In this document: one piece after another, positions 45,109 to 58,228 of the stretch
Layout of the letters: each line of letters begins with the position of its first letter
Numbering within the stretch: position 1 is the first letter of the stretch
From: Centroberyx gerrardi
Lineage: Eukaryota > Chordata > Actinopteri > Beryciformes > Berycidae
Length of the DNA stretch: 64,000 nt
Assembly: GCF_048128805.1 (NCBI RefSeq)
Contig: NC_136000.1
Span: forward strand, 11,806,354-11,870,353
Direction of reading: 5' to 3'
Notes under the pieces: generated by a model
What the model was told of the DNA's origin: nothing
Database searches by the model: none
The model's input: only the letters and a program-made list of their open reading frames with translations
Position numbers and translations under genes: made by a program

Positions 45109-47832
45109 TACATTACATTCCTGTTTCTTTCCAGGATAGAAACAACTTAAAATGTTAGCATTTGACTATTTCCACAACAATTTAATCAAAATCTAACAAT
45201 TCTGTGATATTCACATTTATGCCCAACATTAGCTACTGTGGCAGTCTTCTTGTACACTCTCAATAAAGGCACGCCTACAGTGTGTACTGTGTACACAGTG
45301 ACCTATTTTCATCTATACATTGATACTGTACACATCTTCACCTAACACACTTGCATAAGGAATTTGCAGAACAGTACTTTACGCTTTCAGAACAGAAGTA
45401 GACCGCTAAGAAGAAAAAGGTGTGACTTCCATCTGTTTTCAAGCAGACAAACTTCTGTGCTATAAAGTGACAAGTGGATACAAAACTAATGCTGTTACAC
45501 TATGAATGCTATGCTGACAGAGGCTTATAGATAAAAAGTGAACAAATGAAAGACAAATAATTATTCTTTCTTTCTTTCTTTTCCTTCCTTCTACCTCTTG
45601 CAGTTATGACTTCACCCCGCTGGATTCTTCAGCAGTGTATGTTCTCAGCAGCATGGCTCGTCAGCGCAGGACCTCCCAGTCCAGCTGGGGCGCCGTTAGC
45701 CCAGACTGTGATAAACTTGAGCGCTCCAGCTCCCCCCAATCCTCTAGTAGCAAATCAAACAGGAGCCACACCTCAGGGACAGCCAGTGGTGCCACACCCA
45801 CAAAATGCAAGCGGCCAATGAATGCCTTCATGCTCTTCGCTAAGAAGTACCGGGTGGAGTACACCCAGATGTATCCTGGGAAGGATAACAGGTGTGCAGT
45901 CTTCATTTGCTGTAGTCAAAGTGTAGATGTCTATGAGATCCATTGCAATCATTCGTACCACCATGAATGACGTCGCTTTAGCTTCTGTAGAGCAGAATTC
46001 TCTAATTTAGGTTAAAGAGTACCTCTAAAATACTTTTTTTGAGCTGTAAGGTATTTAGTAGTATGTAGTTATAAAATACAACAACGGCAGTCATATTGTC
46101 AATATTTCAGCACTAATGTGCCGGTGCTGTATTTATTTCACTAAACCTGTCTGAAATCGCCCTCCAGTGGTTAAAATGAGCAGCCGGTGTTCAGTTGGAG
46201 ATGCAGCCGTGTTCAAGGACAATTGTCCTAAGATACACCATTTGGTAAAAACCCCCAGTATGAAGGTATACTTGAGACAATTCACCCCATTCCTCTTCTC
46301 ACCAACCTGGACCAACCCCAAACCCCCCTCCTGTCCCGTGCTCTTCACGCTCGCCGTCTGCACAGCAGGCGGAGAGAAGCTCCAACTGGGTGCAGAATTA
46401 CTCTTTAATGAATGGCCCTATCATTGTGTCACAGCATGCAGTACAGTGACATTCTCCTCATTGTCTGATGTCATGCTCTGTTATGAACCAGCTTAGATCA
46501 GGGATATTGTTAGGGGATGAGGGTGTGGGGTGGCGGTGGTACAGGGTGCACTGACTCACTGTTTACAAAAAGAAAGGGCTCTCTTTGTGTGGAATGATAC
46601 TGAACGGACTGGACTATAGCGTTGGAGCCCAGAGCAACCGACTGGACTAAAAGTCAGTGAAATTATAAGTGAAGGCTGGCGGACCTTAACACAGAGAGCA
46701 TGCCTCATGAAGGCTGTTAGGCCCAAAGGCTGAGGATAAAAGTAACACAGTCGCTCTCTTAGAATAAAAAACATGAAGGAAAATGATTGTACTATGCGCA
46801 GAGGGAGTCTATGGGTTATTCTTTCAGTTCTATGATTATATATGGGTTATTCTTTCAGTTCTATGATTATATATGGGTTATTCTTTCAGTTCTATGATTA
46901 TATATGGGTTATTCTTTCAGTTCTATGATTATATATGGGTTATTCTTTCAGTTCTATGATTATAAATGGGTTATTCTTTCAGTTCTATGATTACATGTGA
47001 TTTATGGCAGTAGCCCTCAACCCTAACCACCGTCAGAAAGCTCTTGACCAAAGCATTTATCCCCCAACTAGGGTTAGACTGATAAATCATTTGGCTGACA
47101 TTGTCCTTTTTATTACAAATAGGATATCGTCCAGGCAGTGTTGTCCACTGACGATATGATAGAGGATCCTCCTGCACCACAGCGCATTTTATTTATTCAT
47201 TTAGTTGTCCAATAATATTTTTTGTAAATTCATTCAGTCATTTAAAGGCCTAATGTATCGCAGAGTTTCAGTCTGTGGGGTCGGTCACCCTGCCTTAAGG
47301 AGCAGGTGACCCAACTAACATGATCTAATTTTTAGTAGTTTCAACAGAGAGTTTTAGTGTCACATGATGTATGTGTAAAAGCTGGAAAAGTGAATACGGC
47401 CTCAGTTGACTTCCCTGGATAAATAAAGGATAAGAAGAAAAACAAACAAACACGTTCACACAGACAATAACCCGAAAGAAGTGCGTTCTTGATCTTCTGA
47501 CTCTGACCTTTCACCCCAGAGCCATTAGTGTGATCCTGGGTGACAAGTGGAAGAAGATGAAGAGCGAGGAGAGGAGGATGTACACCATGGAGGCCAAGGC
47601 TCTGGCCGAGGAGCAGAAAAGACTGAATCCAGACTGCTGGAAACGCAAAAGAACCAACTCAGTAAGGAGCAAAAGCACTGACCTGTATCATCGAATGCCT
47701 TTTCTTCCAACTTTCAATCAGATTGCCAAATGCATTAGTTGTACTGCACGCGGCCATTTTCTGAAAGTAAGTTTGAAAATAATCACTCAGTCACGTGTCT
47801 ACCTCTTTCCACAGGGTTCCCAGCAGACCTAG
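41981..47832 (+). CDS. hbp1: HMG-box transcription factor 1
   Basis: Nuclear repressor that binds RB-family proteins, slows the cell cycle and inhibits Wnt/TCF targets. Coding exons: 41981-42053 (exon begins at acceptor 41886), 42170-42350, 42974-43094, 43285-43399, 43740-43855, 44197-44353, 44646-44790, 45604-45891, 47520-47661, 47815-47832; 1356 nt, 451 aa (human 514). The N-terminal block has LPSSPGC and DDMPELQ, then WLTELANIATSPQSPL. The AXH domain runs from about WPSTAWHCF (residue 153) past GWSSFYPSLTVV to FDTFRSYDF. The HMG box (about 370-440) starts KCKRPMNAFMLFAKKYRVEY and is split by the 1.6-kb intron 9. The C-terminus GSQQT is close to human. The ATG chosen is the first in frame and aligns with human residue 28; an upstream start on an unseen exon would lengthen the protein. 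Exon 3 has a second acceptor at 42142, 27 nt earlier and in frame. Confidence 0.95.
42592..42904. mobile_element. hAT-type MITE with 8-bp target duplication in hbp1
   Basis: The ends TAGGGCTGCAACTAA and, in reverse complement, TAGTGCTGAAACGAT are imperfect inverted repeats. The element is flanked by ATACACAC at 42584-42591 and again at 42905-42912, an exact 8-bp duplication typical of hAT transposons. The interior is rich in ATCGATTAAT-like words. It has no coding capacity. It sits in the intron between the second and third coding exons. Confidence 0.85.
45051..45106. repeat. (CA)n microsatellite
   Basis: Twenty-eight uninterrupted AC units in the hbp1 intron before the exon at 45604. Confidence 0.95.
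46810..46994. repeat. 31-bp minisatellite, six copies
   Basis: Units starting TATGGGTTATTCTTTCAG begin at 46810, 46841, 46872, 46903, 46934 and 46965, a period of exactly 31 bp. Only the last copies vary (TATATATGGG becomes TATAAATGGG). Each unit contains a CTTTCAG word resembling a splice acceptor. It lies in hbp1 intron 9, which splits the HMG box. Confidence 0.95.
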
Positions 47833-50800
47833 ATAATCCCCCAGAATCCCCAGATGCTGGTGGTTGGCGTGGAGAGGTGCTGGACAGAGTCTGACTGACC
47901 GCTTGATGCCTCTTTGCTCTCCTGTATTCTTGAGACTCAACTGTGATGCTGAATTCACTTGCTTTCTATAACCTTGAAATATAGAGACAAACCATTAAGA
48001 GAAACAGCAATTATGAACTATAAACAAAACATGTAATCTAGTAACTAACAGTGCTTATATTTTCTTATATCTTTTATGTCAGAGATGTCTTATTCCTCTG
48101 AAATAAGAATGAATCTGCTCATATATTTCAGGTTATTTCATATTTCTAGGTTTGAAAAATGAGACCCTGTGGTGCTATGCTCAGTGTAGAAGGAGCAGTA
48201 AACAACAAGTGTCTATTTATAATTGTAAAAAGGGGAATTTTAGATAACTTTTTTCGCAACTGTTCATATTGATTATATTTGTACAATTCAATATATTGCA
48301 CCGATTGGTAACCCTTTCATACATTTTGTAATACAGTATATATTCAGCAGCTGAACTTTGGCCAATAGTTTGTGATACTGCCCTGCCAAGGCCATAGACT
48401 GTGTCGGCCCAACCACCTGGCCATATGATGAGGAGGCTTTTAGTGTGTGGTGGTGGGTTTACACTCAGTCACAAAGCACTTCAGGGCCAGGCCTTCACTG
48501 TAAGTGTTTCATTTCTTTTGCACTTTATATAAATATGTAATCTAATCTTATACAGCCATTGTATACTAGTGAAACCCATTTGTATAATACATGTATCTTG
48601 ATACAGTATGTTAGCTGTTTGACACGATCGTGGCCCAGTAGCCATGTCCCGCTTGCAGGTTGCTATTGAATTTATAGTACTTTGTTGATAATGTACAGGT
48701 TCACACCCCCCACCAACCTCTTGCACAAAATATCCTTGTATTATATTATAAATACATTTTTAAACATGCATCTTGCATCATATCCGAGTGTTTGGTTCAT
48801 TTTTGTATACTGCAGTTTATCACATGACATGCTTGGCTTTGTGTTTGAATCCACTTTTAGCCAGTTGTGCCGCCGTCTTTGTCTAAAAGAAACAGCCTCC
48901 TCCCATGAAGAACTGCTTGACAGACGAATATCCTTTAGATCTCTCAAGCTTTTATAGCCTTCAATAGCCACTGATCTAAACATCCAACAACCAACAAAAC
49001 CATAGCACATGTACTCTAATGTTACCCAGGTAACAACACATTTAAAGTGTGCTTCATTCTTCTCCTCTGCTGGTCTAGCACATCAAAACAATCTTGCACA
49101 GATGCTAACAAAGTAGCATTTGTGTCACAATTATTCACTCCTTGGTTGAATGAGGGCGACCTTAAAGGTTTTAATTGAATCTTGTAATGACTGGCACCCT
49201 GGCCTCTCCCCCAGGATGAAAAAGGATCTGAAAGGAGATGAAAATGAAAGAACACATTATCATAAGCTTTTAACTAGAGACAATATTTTCTGGAGAGAAT
49301 TGCTTCCTCACAGGACTTCAGAATAAAAACTCCTACTAATCAGATGTACAAGATATGTTTGCTTCAGTAACCTTGCTGTCTGGTGCTTGCATCAGACAGC
49401 GAGTATATAGAGTATTAAGGTATATAGACACATTATTAAAAATGTTATGCGGGAATTGGTACTAATATAAATGAATACTCCATTTTAAGACAGATTTTAC
49501 ACTGTTAGAGGCAGAGGGCGCCCACACACCATTTTTCTTCAGTGTATGACATGCCGGTTTTTCTCATTATGATATTATAAGCATCCCCAATCTCAGTCCT
49601 CTCTTTGTGTAAGATAACATGACTATAAGGTCAACAAAGAGACAACAATGATAATATATTTGAGGTTTATAGGAAACTATAGTACAATGCAGTTACATTA
49701 AATTACTTGATGATAGTATAGTACTGTAAGGTATGAACCAGAAAGTCCCTCAAAGGAATGCTGATTTGATGATTTATGGACATTGGGAAGTCATTGTTTT
49801 CATGTTTATGAATATCTCGAGGGCCCTGTTTGTCTGCAAGGTGAAAATGACGAGTCTGGATGGAGGGGATTCAAAGCGCTGCATGCCTCATGCAATAACA
49901 ATGATCAACACCCTCCAAGCCTTTCAAGCATAGGAATCTAATTATAGCATATCCACAACAGGGCACTCCAAAATGATCTGCAGAGTTGAATACTTTATGG
50001 AGTACAGATTTGAAGAATTGCAAGTTGTGTCTGATTCTGCCTCTGGCTATCAATACCATCATATCTTCTATGAATTAACTTGAAAATACAGTTGTGATTG
50101 CAATTAGAAATGAAAAGCATTTTGTATCTTTTTTTCCACACTTTAATAACATTACAGCAATGTATCATGTCACAGGAGGCAGATTGCCCAACATGCAAGC
50201 AAAGCTATGCTCCGTTTATGAATCGTACCGCATAGATATAGCAGACATAAAGTCTGCTGTATTATAGATTAAGTAACACATATCAGTTGTTCCTTCTCAC
50301 ATTTGATTTTTAACGGATACTCTACAGACAAGGAGAGGTTCAGTGGAGGATGAAAGACTTAAAAAGCTTGTTGATCAAGATGGCGGCACAGCCAACATCA
50401 GTAGTGAATGTCAGATGGATTCCAGATGTAAAAAAATGAAGGAAAAAACAACCTATGATTCATCTAAGTTGGAAAAATGGCTTGCATTATGCATAAGGTC
50501 CTTTGACAGGAACAATTAAAGAACAAATGAATAATAAAATGAACAATTAGGATAGGGAGAAACTGAGACAGTGATCATCACTGCTGGCTTCCTCTTAAAT
50601 CAGAAGCTGCACCTTAATCAAGGCTTCCTAATTAGGGGCAATTAGCTTTAGTAATTCACTGAGAGATAGCAGACTCTTGGTGTCCTTGTTAGAGCGGCGT
50701 GAGCGTGTGTGTGTGTGTGTGTATGGTGGCAAAAGTGAAGGGATTGTTAGTACCTGCCTTAATTTTTACTTTAGCAGAATCTCTACCACTTGAACAAATT

Positions 50801-52968
50801 GAACATGAAGTAAAATCCTCACAGAGATTCTCTTTGCATGTTCATGCTCATTTATCACCTGGAAAGAGAAGAACCTAGTCTCAAATCACTATGCAAGATA
50901 CTGTGTGACTTTAACGCGCATGAAGTTGACATTCACAAAAAACACTGCAGGTAGAAAGATGAGTGGATCTTCTTTTCTCTCCTTGCAAACTCAACCATCA
51001 GTGGCACCTCACTGCCAGCCTGACATTTGAACGGTGCTGCAAATTGCTTTAGGTTCAGTGGTTTGCCAATAGTGACAGTACAGAGGGGAAGTATATGGCA
51101 AGGGAGTGAGCAACAAAGCTAAAGGGTTCCAGATCGTCAAGGTAATGGTGGGGAAATAAAGAGTGAGAGGGAGTGACAGGAGAGCACTGGTTTTAAGGGT
51201 AATGCTACTGTTTTGGTCCTATGCCATTTTTGCCCACATAGCCAGTAACACGTCACATACTGTAGGTGTTCATATTTGTTTTTCCCTAGAATGTCAGTGT
51301 ACTGGAAATTATAGTACCTTAAACATTTCAATCATCCACAGAACTGTCCACATATGATGGAAAACGCAATACTAAAGTCTAAGGTTTTCACTCCATTTTC
51401 TCCAAATTGCTTTTTTCCAGTTTAAATTACCCTTGGCTAGGAATTTGTGCTCAAAACAGCCCCAAATTAGTTTTTCATTGTTCCTGTTATTTATACCTCA
51501 CCTGGCACTATGAGACATTACATTCTTATCTGACATCTTAGCAAGCCTGAGGCGCTGAGCAGGAGGGGTTGTTTCCATTATCATCTCTATGCAAACGTTC
51601 TGTTAGTTGCTTTTAACCACAGATTGATTGGGACAGAAATGTATGGGCTATGATGAGTCAGTGTTACAATGACCATATTTCTTTAGTGCCTTGTGTTTTT
51701 TTATTGCCACCTCCTAAGATATAACCTTTTCCTGCTTTGGAGCACTGGGATTTTGGCTGGCGCTGTGACCAGTTTGATGTGACACCTCAACACTTAAATT
51801 CAAACACCTTCTGTCAATACTTGCTGGACCTGTTGAAAGGTCCAGCCAGAATATTGAATGTCATCTTGTCACTTTCTATCACTCAAGTTGAAACTCAGTC
51901 ATCCAGCGAGCTGAAATTCATCACCCATCCCCTTCTATTCTATTCTATTCTATTCTTCTGAACAACTATTTTAATATTCAGGATGTTTCAAGCAAAACGA
52001 ATTAATGAATCATCAGTAAATGGCTCATTAGTAAAAGACAACAGTCTGAGTCTGGTATTAACCAATATCAAGGCAAGAATGGTGGTACAGTATGATAACA
52101 CCCTTTCAAAGGACGGGAACATGGGCACTATATTTCCCCTCCTCGTCTTTCTCCCTCCTTCTCCAACTATATTCTATAACCTGTCACACTATACCGTTCT
52201 TCTTCTGTCCTTTTATACTGCCCACATCTCCGCCTGCCTATCGCTTTCTCCCTTGTGTTTTGGAGCCCTAATTGGATGGTGTGTGAACACTGTGAAAGGG
52301 AGAAAATCTTTCCATTTTCTTGGCCCACAGGTTTCAGGCAACAGAGAGCTGAATTGAATAAACCCCTGCTGATAGAATTTGCACTTTGTGGTCTGACAGC
52401 TGAACAACAGAACAGCCAAGAGGACAGAAATCACATAAGAGTTAAACAAAGCTCTAGAGGAGCCGGGGACACAACCGCTGCATAGCATCCTAATCTGCAC
52501 TAATGCTCAGAGCGGCTGCACCGGCTTACAAACATGTTCATCCATGTAGACCTACACAAGCCCAGCTAACTGAGAGTCACTTTACAGGTGACTGCTTTTA
52601 TAATCCAACAGATGGGTTTGTTCCTCAACAAGGTGACTTGATTTTTTAAACCATGTAAAGGAAGTCAAAGAGAGGCAGTTGGAAATGAAGGCTATCCCCC
52701 TATGAAAATGGCCAGAAAATGAGATGCAATGGGCTTTTATTATGGTCTGTACATTAATCAATTAATGTTTTCCTAGCAATTATAGCCAGGGCTCTGATAG
52801 GGGCTTGAGTCATTGCATGACTGAAATCAGTCAACATAATCAGCCTCAGATCCTCATTTCCTGTGTTTACTATAGCGAAAGATACAACTCAAGCTTCTAT
52901 AATGTGATTAACGTCTCCTAGAGATCAATAACCCTAGAGCACACTGCTAATGACACATCAAGACATGA

Positions 52969-52969
52969 C

Positions 52970-53054
<85 letters not shown>

Positions 53055-53060
53055 TAGACA
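52969..53060. repeat. (GA)n microsatellite
   Basis: About 90 bp of slightly interrupted GA repeat. Confidence 0.95.
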
Positions 53061-53845
53061 GAAAGAGACAGAGACAGAGCACAAACAAGCAAAGACATAC
53101 ACCTGGACTCCACTCACATTATGTCCCAGCTATCTATCGATAGTGAGAGAGAACTGGAGTTTACTCCAATTAATTTCCACTCACGGTTGAATGCATTGCC
53201 CATACCAGAGGGAATGGAAGCATAATAAAAAACAATTTTGTATATAGGGCCTCATAAAATACTGCTCAGTGAGATCTTGACAGGAAATTATCCATTGATA
53301 GTTGACATGTTTTAGGGTAAATTAAGAGATAATTGGATTGTTGTCATTAACTCAACATTGCACACTCATCTAATATTATTGCCTCATTATTTGCTCAAGA
53401 GCCTTTGTGAGTAGTCAGATGGAGTTGTTTGGTTTGCCTACAGTGAACTGCAATGGTATCAGGAGACCAATAAAAACATCCAAAATTATACAGCTGAGTA
53501 TTTCGTCAAAACAGTGAAGCCACTGGTTCTAACATGCCATCCACAGCAGCAAAGAGCTGCTGGGAGTATTACATTATGTTAGAATCATTACATGATGTAG
53601 GCGTACTTGTATTTGAGAGTTATACACAACCACAGAGATGATAATAGGTCATGGACTAGTTACCAAGCAATCGATTGTCACAGTTTCTCTATGGGGACCT
53701 GCAGCCCCAAAGATGAGGCAGTACAGCGCTGGTAGTTTAACTACGACCGTACAACAGGAGGTACTTACAGTCTCAAAACAAGGGCATATATAACAGATTG
53801 TTAAATGATTAAAACAGTCAAAAGACTGAGAAGACTCAAAGAAGG

Positions 53846-54317
53846 TTAAAAGAATAGTTCACCCAAAAATGAAAATTCTGTCATCATCTACTCGCCCTCA
53901 TGCCAAATGAAACACAGGTGAAATTTGTTAGTCCATATAACACACAGGGAGGTTGCCAGCACAACTTCGTGGCAGCCTTCTCCAAAACAACTGAAGTCAA
54001 TGGGGACCTGTTCTTTGAGTTCCAAAACAAAAACAGCCAAACAGTCACACTGTGAATAGAAAGACCTATACACCATTATTTGTTGCAAATCAATCAGCTG
54101 TAGATAAGATTTGCACTAAATTATGGTGTAAATATAGGTCTTTTTGGAACTCTGAAGAACAGGTCCCCACCGACTTCAGTTGTTTTAGAGAAGGCTGCTA
54201 TGGAGTTGTGCTGGCAACCTCCCTGTGTGTTATATGGACAAACTTCACCTGTGTTTCAACTGGCATGAGGGTGAGTAGATGACAGAATTTTCATTTTTGG
54301 GTGAACTATTCCTTTAA
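53846..54317. mobile_element. TTAA-flanked foldback MITE
   Basis: Almost the whole 472-bp element is one palindrome. The left arm begins TTAAAAGAATAGTTCACCC and the right arm ends GGGTGAACTATTCCTTTAA; about 200 bp of each arm match in reverse complement, including AATGAAAATTCTGTCATC and CACACAGGGAGGTTGCCAGC. TTAA at both ends suggests piggyBac-type insertion (inference). I recognise the terminal words from common teleost repeats. No coding capacity. Confidence 0.85.
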
Positions 54318-56516
54318 CATTCTATTTGTCACATTCACACCCCAAGTTGCTCCCAGGCTGAAACAGTAACAAACTCCCTAAGGTGCCTTACACCCTCCCC
54401 CAAAACCTATTACCATTTCTGAAATAAAACATTCACTGTTTAATTCTCTTATCTTAATCCTGACTTAATCAGGCTTGAGCAATTTACCCACACATGGATT
54501 GAAGAGAAAACCAGTGGTTATAACAGTGAATGTAGTGGTTGCTGGTACATGTACGAATGTGTGCATTTGTAATTCTACAAAATGCTGTGTGAAGTTCCTT
54601 TTCCTTTGTGTCCACCGCACACAAACTCCCCAAAGTCACAGGTGAATGCCAAAGCCGGGAAGTCGACTTGTGCTAAACACAGTGAATGTGTCAGAGTGGA
54701 AACTGTAGCCTGTGCAAGGACATGATAGAAGGGAAGCAAGCACTGCTTTGGATCTGGGCGCCTTATCCTTTATTGAATCTTTAGAGACATCAATGTAAAC
54801 CTAATAGCCTGCTGCCTCCAAGCCTGTGTGTGCATATGGGTAAATCTCTCTATCTGGTCTGCCAATCGCTTGTGTAGATTACATCCAACTGTGCTCCTTG
54901 AAAGCTGTGGTTATGTGTCCTCAATTAACATCTGTGTCAAGATTGAATTTACTAGTGGAGGGGATATAATCTACTGGAAAAAAGGCTACAAAAACATGAG
55001 GAATGTCATTTAAATTGTTGAAATTGTTTTCTTCCATTTGTAATATCTGACTAAGTCAAAGAGGTTGTGGTCTTGTAGGAGGCTAACTGTTCTTTGGGAG
55101 CCTACTTTGAGTAGTACATGAAGGAGCGTGCACTCTGCATAGCCTTTAAGGCTTAGAGTTTGTATGATAATATAGATATTGTAGCCAGAGTGAGTAGTGA
55201 TGCATTGCTCTCGGTATAATTGTTTGCTGATACAATTCAGTTTCTGAACTGCTGAGTGGGCTGTTTCGAGCCAAAAGAATCAGCCAACTCATTAGCTTAT
55301 TGTTGTTGAGATCAATAGCGAGTTTAGAAATTATTGAGTAATGTTGGGAGCTAGGGATGAACCTAAGCATAGGTACAGGGAAGTGGAGGTGTGGTGTTGG
55401 CATGCCTAATTCAAAGAAACATCTGTGATGGGAGGTGCCAAGTTGATAACCCCAGTGACATACCTGCACTCACACACTCAACCCTGTAACATTTAGATTA
55501 GGTGGCTGGTGAATGGTGCTGCCTGCCTGATGGTCCTGTAGATATATTATGGCTTAGCCTGATGTCCTCTATTGCCACAATTTCTGGCTTAGTACATCAT
55601 TCTTTTGACATCTGAATTGGGCAGGATTGCAACATCAAATCCTGTGCATTAGTAAATGCTTAAGCAACTACTTGAACATGGAACATGGAGGAAGCTATAA
55701 GACTTAGATATTGCTGGAGATCTTCATTAAGCAGCAAGTGAACTGGCCTTGTAAGCAATCATCAAAATTGGCCCCAAAAGAGGCAGAAGCATGAGTGATT
55801 TTTACCAGTGTGTCAGTGTTGGTCTGTCTGGTCTAGATCCCCTCTGCTCTCCATCTTCACTGCAATTACAGACACAGCAGAGAGCTTTCCCCGGTCCTCA
55901 GATATCATCACTCACATGTCACCTCCCCCTTAAAGTAATGCTCACCTTTTGATCATATCGCACTTCTACTTTCAAACTTTAATATTTTGATATCCTGGTT
56001 ATTAAATATTTCACAACGACAGTCATTTCATTTTATTATGCCATTTATCAATGAATGGCGGGAGATGACCGGAGAGGGGAATCATATAATTTTAATGCAA
56101 CAAATTGTACTTGCTATATAGACAAAAAAAATTAAGTGTTTCAGATGTCAAGGTTTTGTCAGTAGGCTGTTATTAGCTTGGTGGGTTTATAGTCAAGAAA
56201 AAGTGCTGAATGACAAGGCTGTAAATCATCAGCCATGGACCTGGATATCAGAGTCAATCAAGCAACAAATTTGTATTATTTGCAGGCGTGGAGCAGAAAA
56301 GACCGGTCATTGTATATATAGCAGTGTGCTGTGAAAGGCTGCAAAGTGAAGTGGACAGGACCTGTCACACTGGCATTCTGTAGATAGATGACAGTTGAGA
56401 CAGTGTCTACTTGCTGCTGCTGCAGCTGCCGTTACCTGCAGGCCACGGCCCACTGGGCAGAGTCTGTGGCCTGATCTGTTCATGATGGATGGCACCATCA
56501 GCCTGTCAGGACCACC

Positions 56517-56519
<3 letters not shown>

Positions 56520-56559
<40 letters not shown>
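56520..56559. repeat. (CA)n microsatellite
   Basis: Twenty CA units, followed by looser CACA-rich sequence to about 56640. Confidence 0.95.
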
Positions 56560-56561
<2 letters not shown>

Positions 56562-57756
56562 GCACCAGCCATATGCATATTCTCACGCCCGCGTGCGCAC
56601 ACCCAAGCATACACATCCGTCAACTCACACACATGCATGTAGAGTGGTATTCTGTGTCAATTGCATTCCTATTATGTGTTTGTGCAGAAAGATGAGCATA
56701 TATACTAAATCTATAAAATGAAAGACGATAGAATCAGAGACAGTGGGGAATAGATGAGAAAAAGTGAGAAGGAAAGAGGGATAAAGGACCAGAAAGACAG
56801 AGTCAAAGAGTTAATGAGAGAAAGAGAGAGAGAGAGGTAGGTAAGAGTTAATGAGAGAAATAAGGGTTGGAAGAAAGAGAGAGAGAGCTGTCATGGCAAC
56901 GATCTAAAAACAGCAAAGCAACAGTTAATTACCACCTCCACCCACAGGTATGATGCATACATAATGGTGAAGGTGACAGGACACCTGCTACACAAGCTCA
57001 GCTAGTTCTCACCTGCAGGTATTTCTGGAGCACGGTCCGCAGGGAGGCACTGCCTGGGAACACTAGCCCAGTTTCTTAGTGCATAGGAGATGTGTGAAAG
57101 TGTGAGGGAAATACCTAGAGATCTGCAGCAGTAACTGTCAAACAGAGAGCTTGACATGTGGTCTCTGCAGGATATACCAGAGACCATTTAAGAGGTTGTT
57201 CGTTGCACTACCACCACTTTTTGGGTCATTACTTTCTATATGTGTTTCAGTATTCCCCTGAAGACCTTTACATTCTGATGACGTGCTAAATATGACATCC
57301 CAGTTCATTTAATAATCTCAGCATTTTCCAGAATAAGATGCTATTAGCTATTTTATCCTCACGCTGCGGCTGTGTTTTTACTAGGTTGTTTCAAACCAGG
57401 TGTGCTTTGATCTACTTGCTGAAGCACTTGGCTATTTACAGTAGCACCATTTATCAGTGTTATTTGTCAGTACCATACCTTCAGACTCAAATCAATCAGC
57501 ATCCAGACATAACTACAAGTACATCAAAGAGGGTTGAGAGCTACAGCACCATTACAACTGCCAGGGTAAAAGGGGAATTGATCTGACTACTTGAATTGAC
57601 CTTAAGCTAGCATAATGCAGACAAAGAAACTGCCAACAGCACTGAGAGAAAAGTAGGATCAGTCAATGGGCTATTGCTCCAAAGACGAGGATTTTCTTCC
57701 ACATCACTGACAAAATCACTACCAGATACTGGACAAAGCAATCACTAAGGGGGAAG

Positions 57757-58228
57757 TTAAAGCTACAATGTGCAACTTGACTGCTTGGCAAGTGTAACAC
57801 TAGTTCTGCCCCCCTCCTCCTCAGTTGGGCAAGTTTACACCCCAACACTTGTCACTCATTTTGATGAGTTGTCTACCATGGAACGGCATCTAGCCTGAGG
57901 CTGAGGTAACCGATATCCTTCAGCCACCACAGGTGTTTAAGAAGCAGAAAGCAAACGCAGGCAATAAAAAAGCACCCCAATGTTCACCTGTGTTTTTGAC
58001 CCGAGTCTTGCCTTGTCTGTCACCCCTACCGCTTTCCACATCTGTTGTTGCTATGATTTCCCTGTGTTGTCACCGCTAGCTCACCTTGATAGCCACAATC
58101 CAGCTGGCTGTGCTCATACAGCACACGGCCACAACATAAAAAAAGTACATTTCAGACAAACGGGGGGATTTAGGTATTATTATGGGCTTATTATGTTAAG
58201 GTGAAAAAGTTGCATTTTGCAGCTTTAA
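57757..58228. mobile_element. TTAA-flanked MITE with about 25-bp inverted ends
   Basis: The left end TTAAAGCTACAATGTGCAAC and the right end, in reverse complement TTAAAGCTGCAAAATGCAAC, are inverted repeats at the limits of a 472-bp segment. A further left-end-like word, TTAAAGCTACATTATGGATC, occurs at 58477 and may mark another related element whose other end I could not find. Confidence 0.6.

Noticed and set aside
46810-46994. CRISPR-like regularly spaced repeat
   Set aside because: The repeats are directly adjacent with no spacers, and the DNA is eukaryotic; it is a minisatellite.
52255-52500. Overlapping frames of 76 to 124 codons on both strands
   Set aside because: No domain, no splice-consistent neighbours and no homology; probably chance in a non-coding region.
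56307-56721. Thr/His-rich frames
   Set aside because: Read-through of the (CA)n microsatellite.
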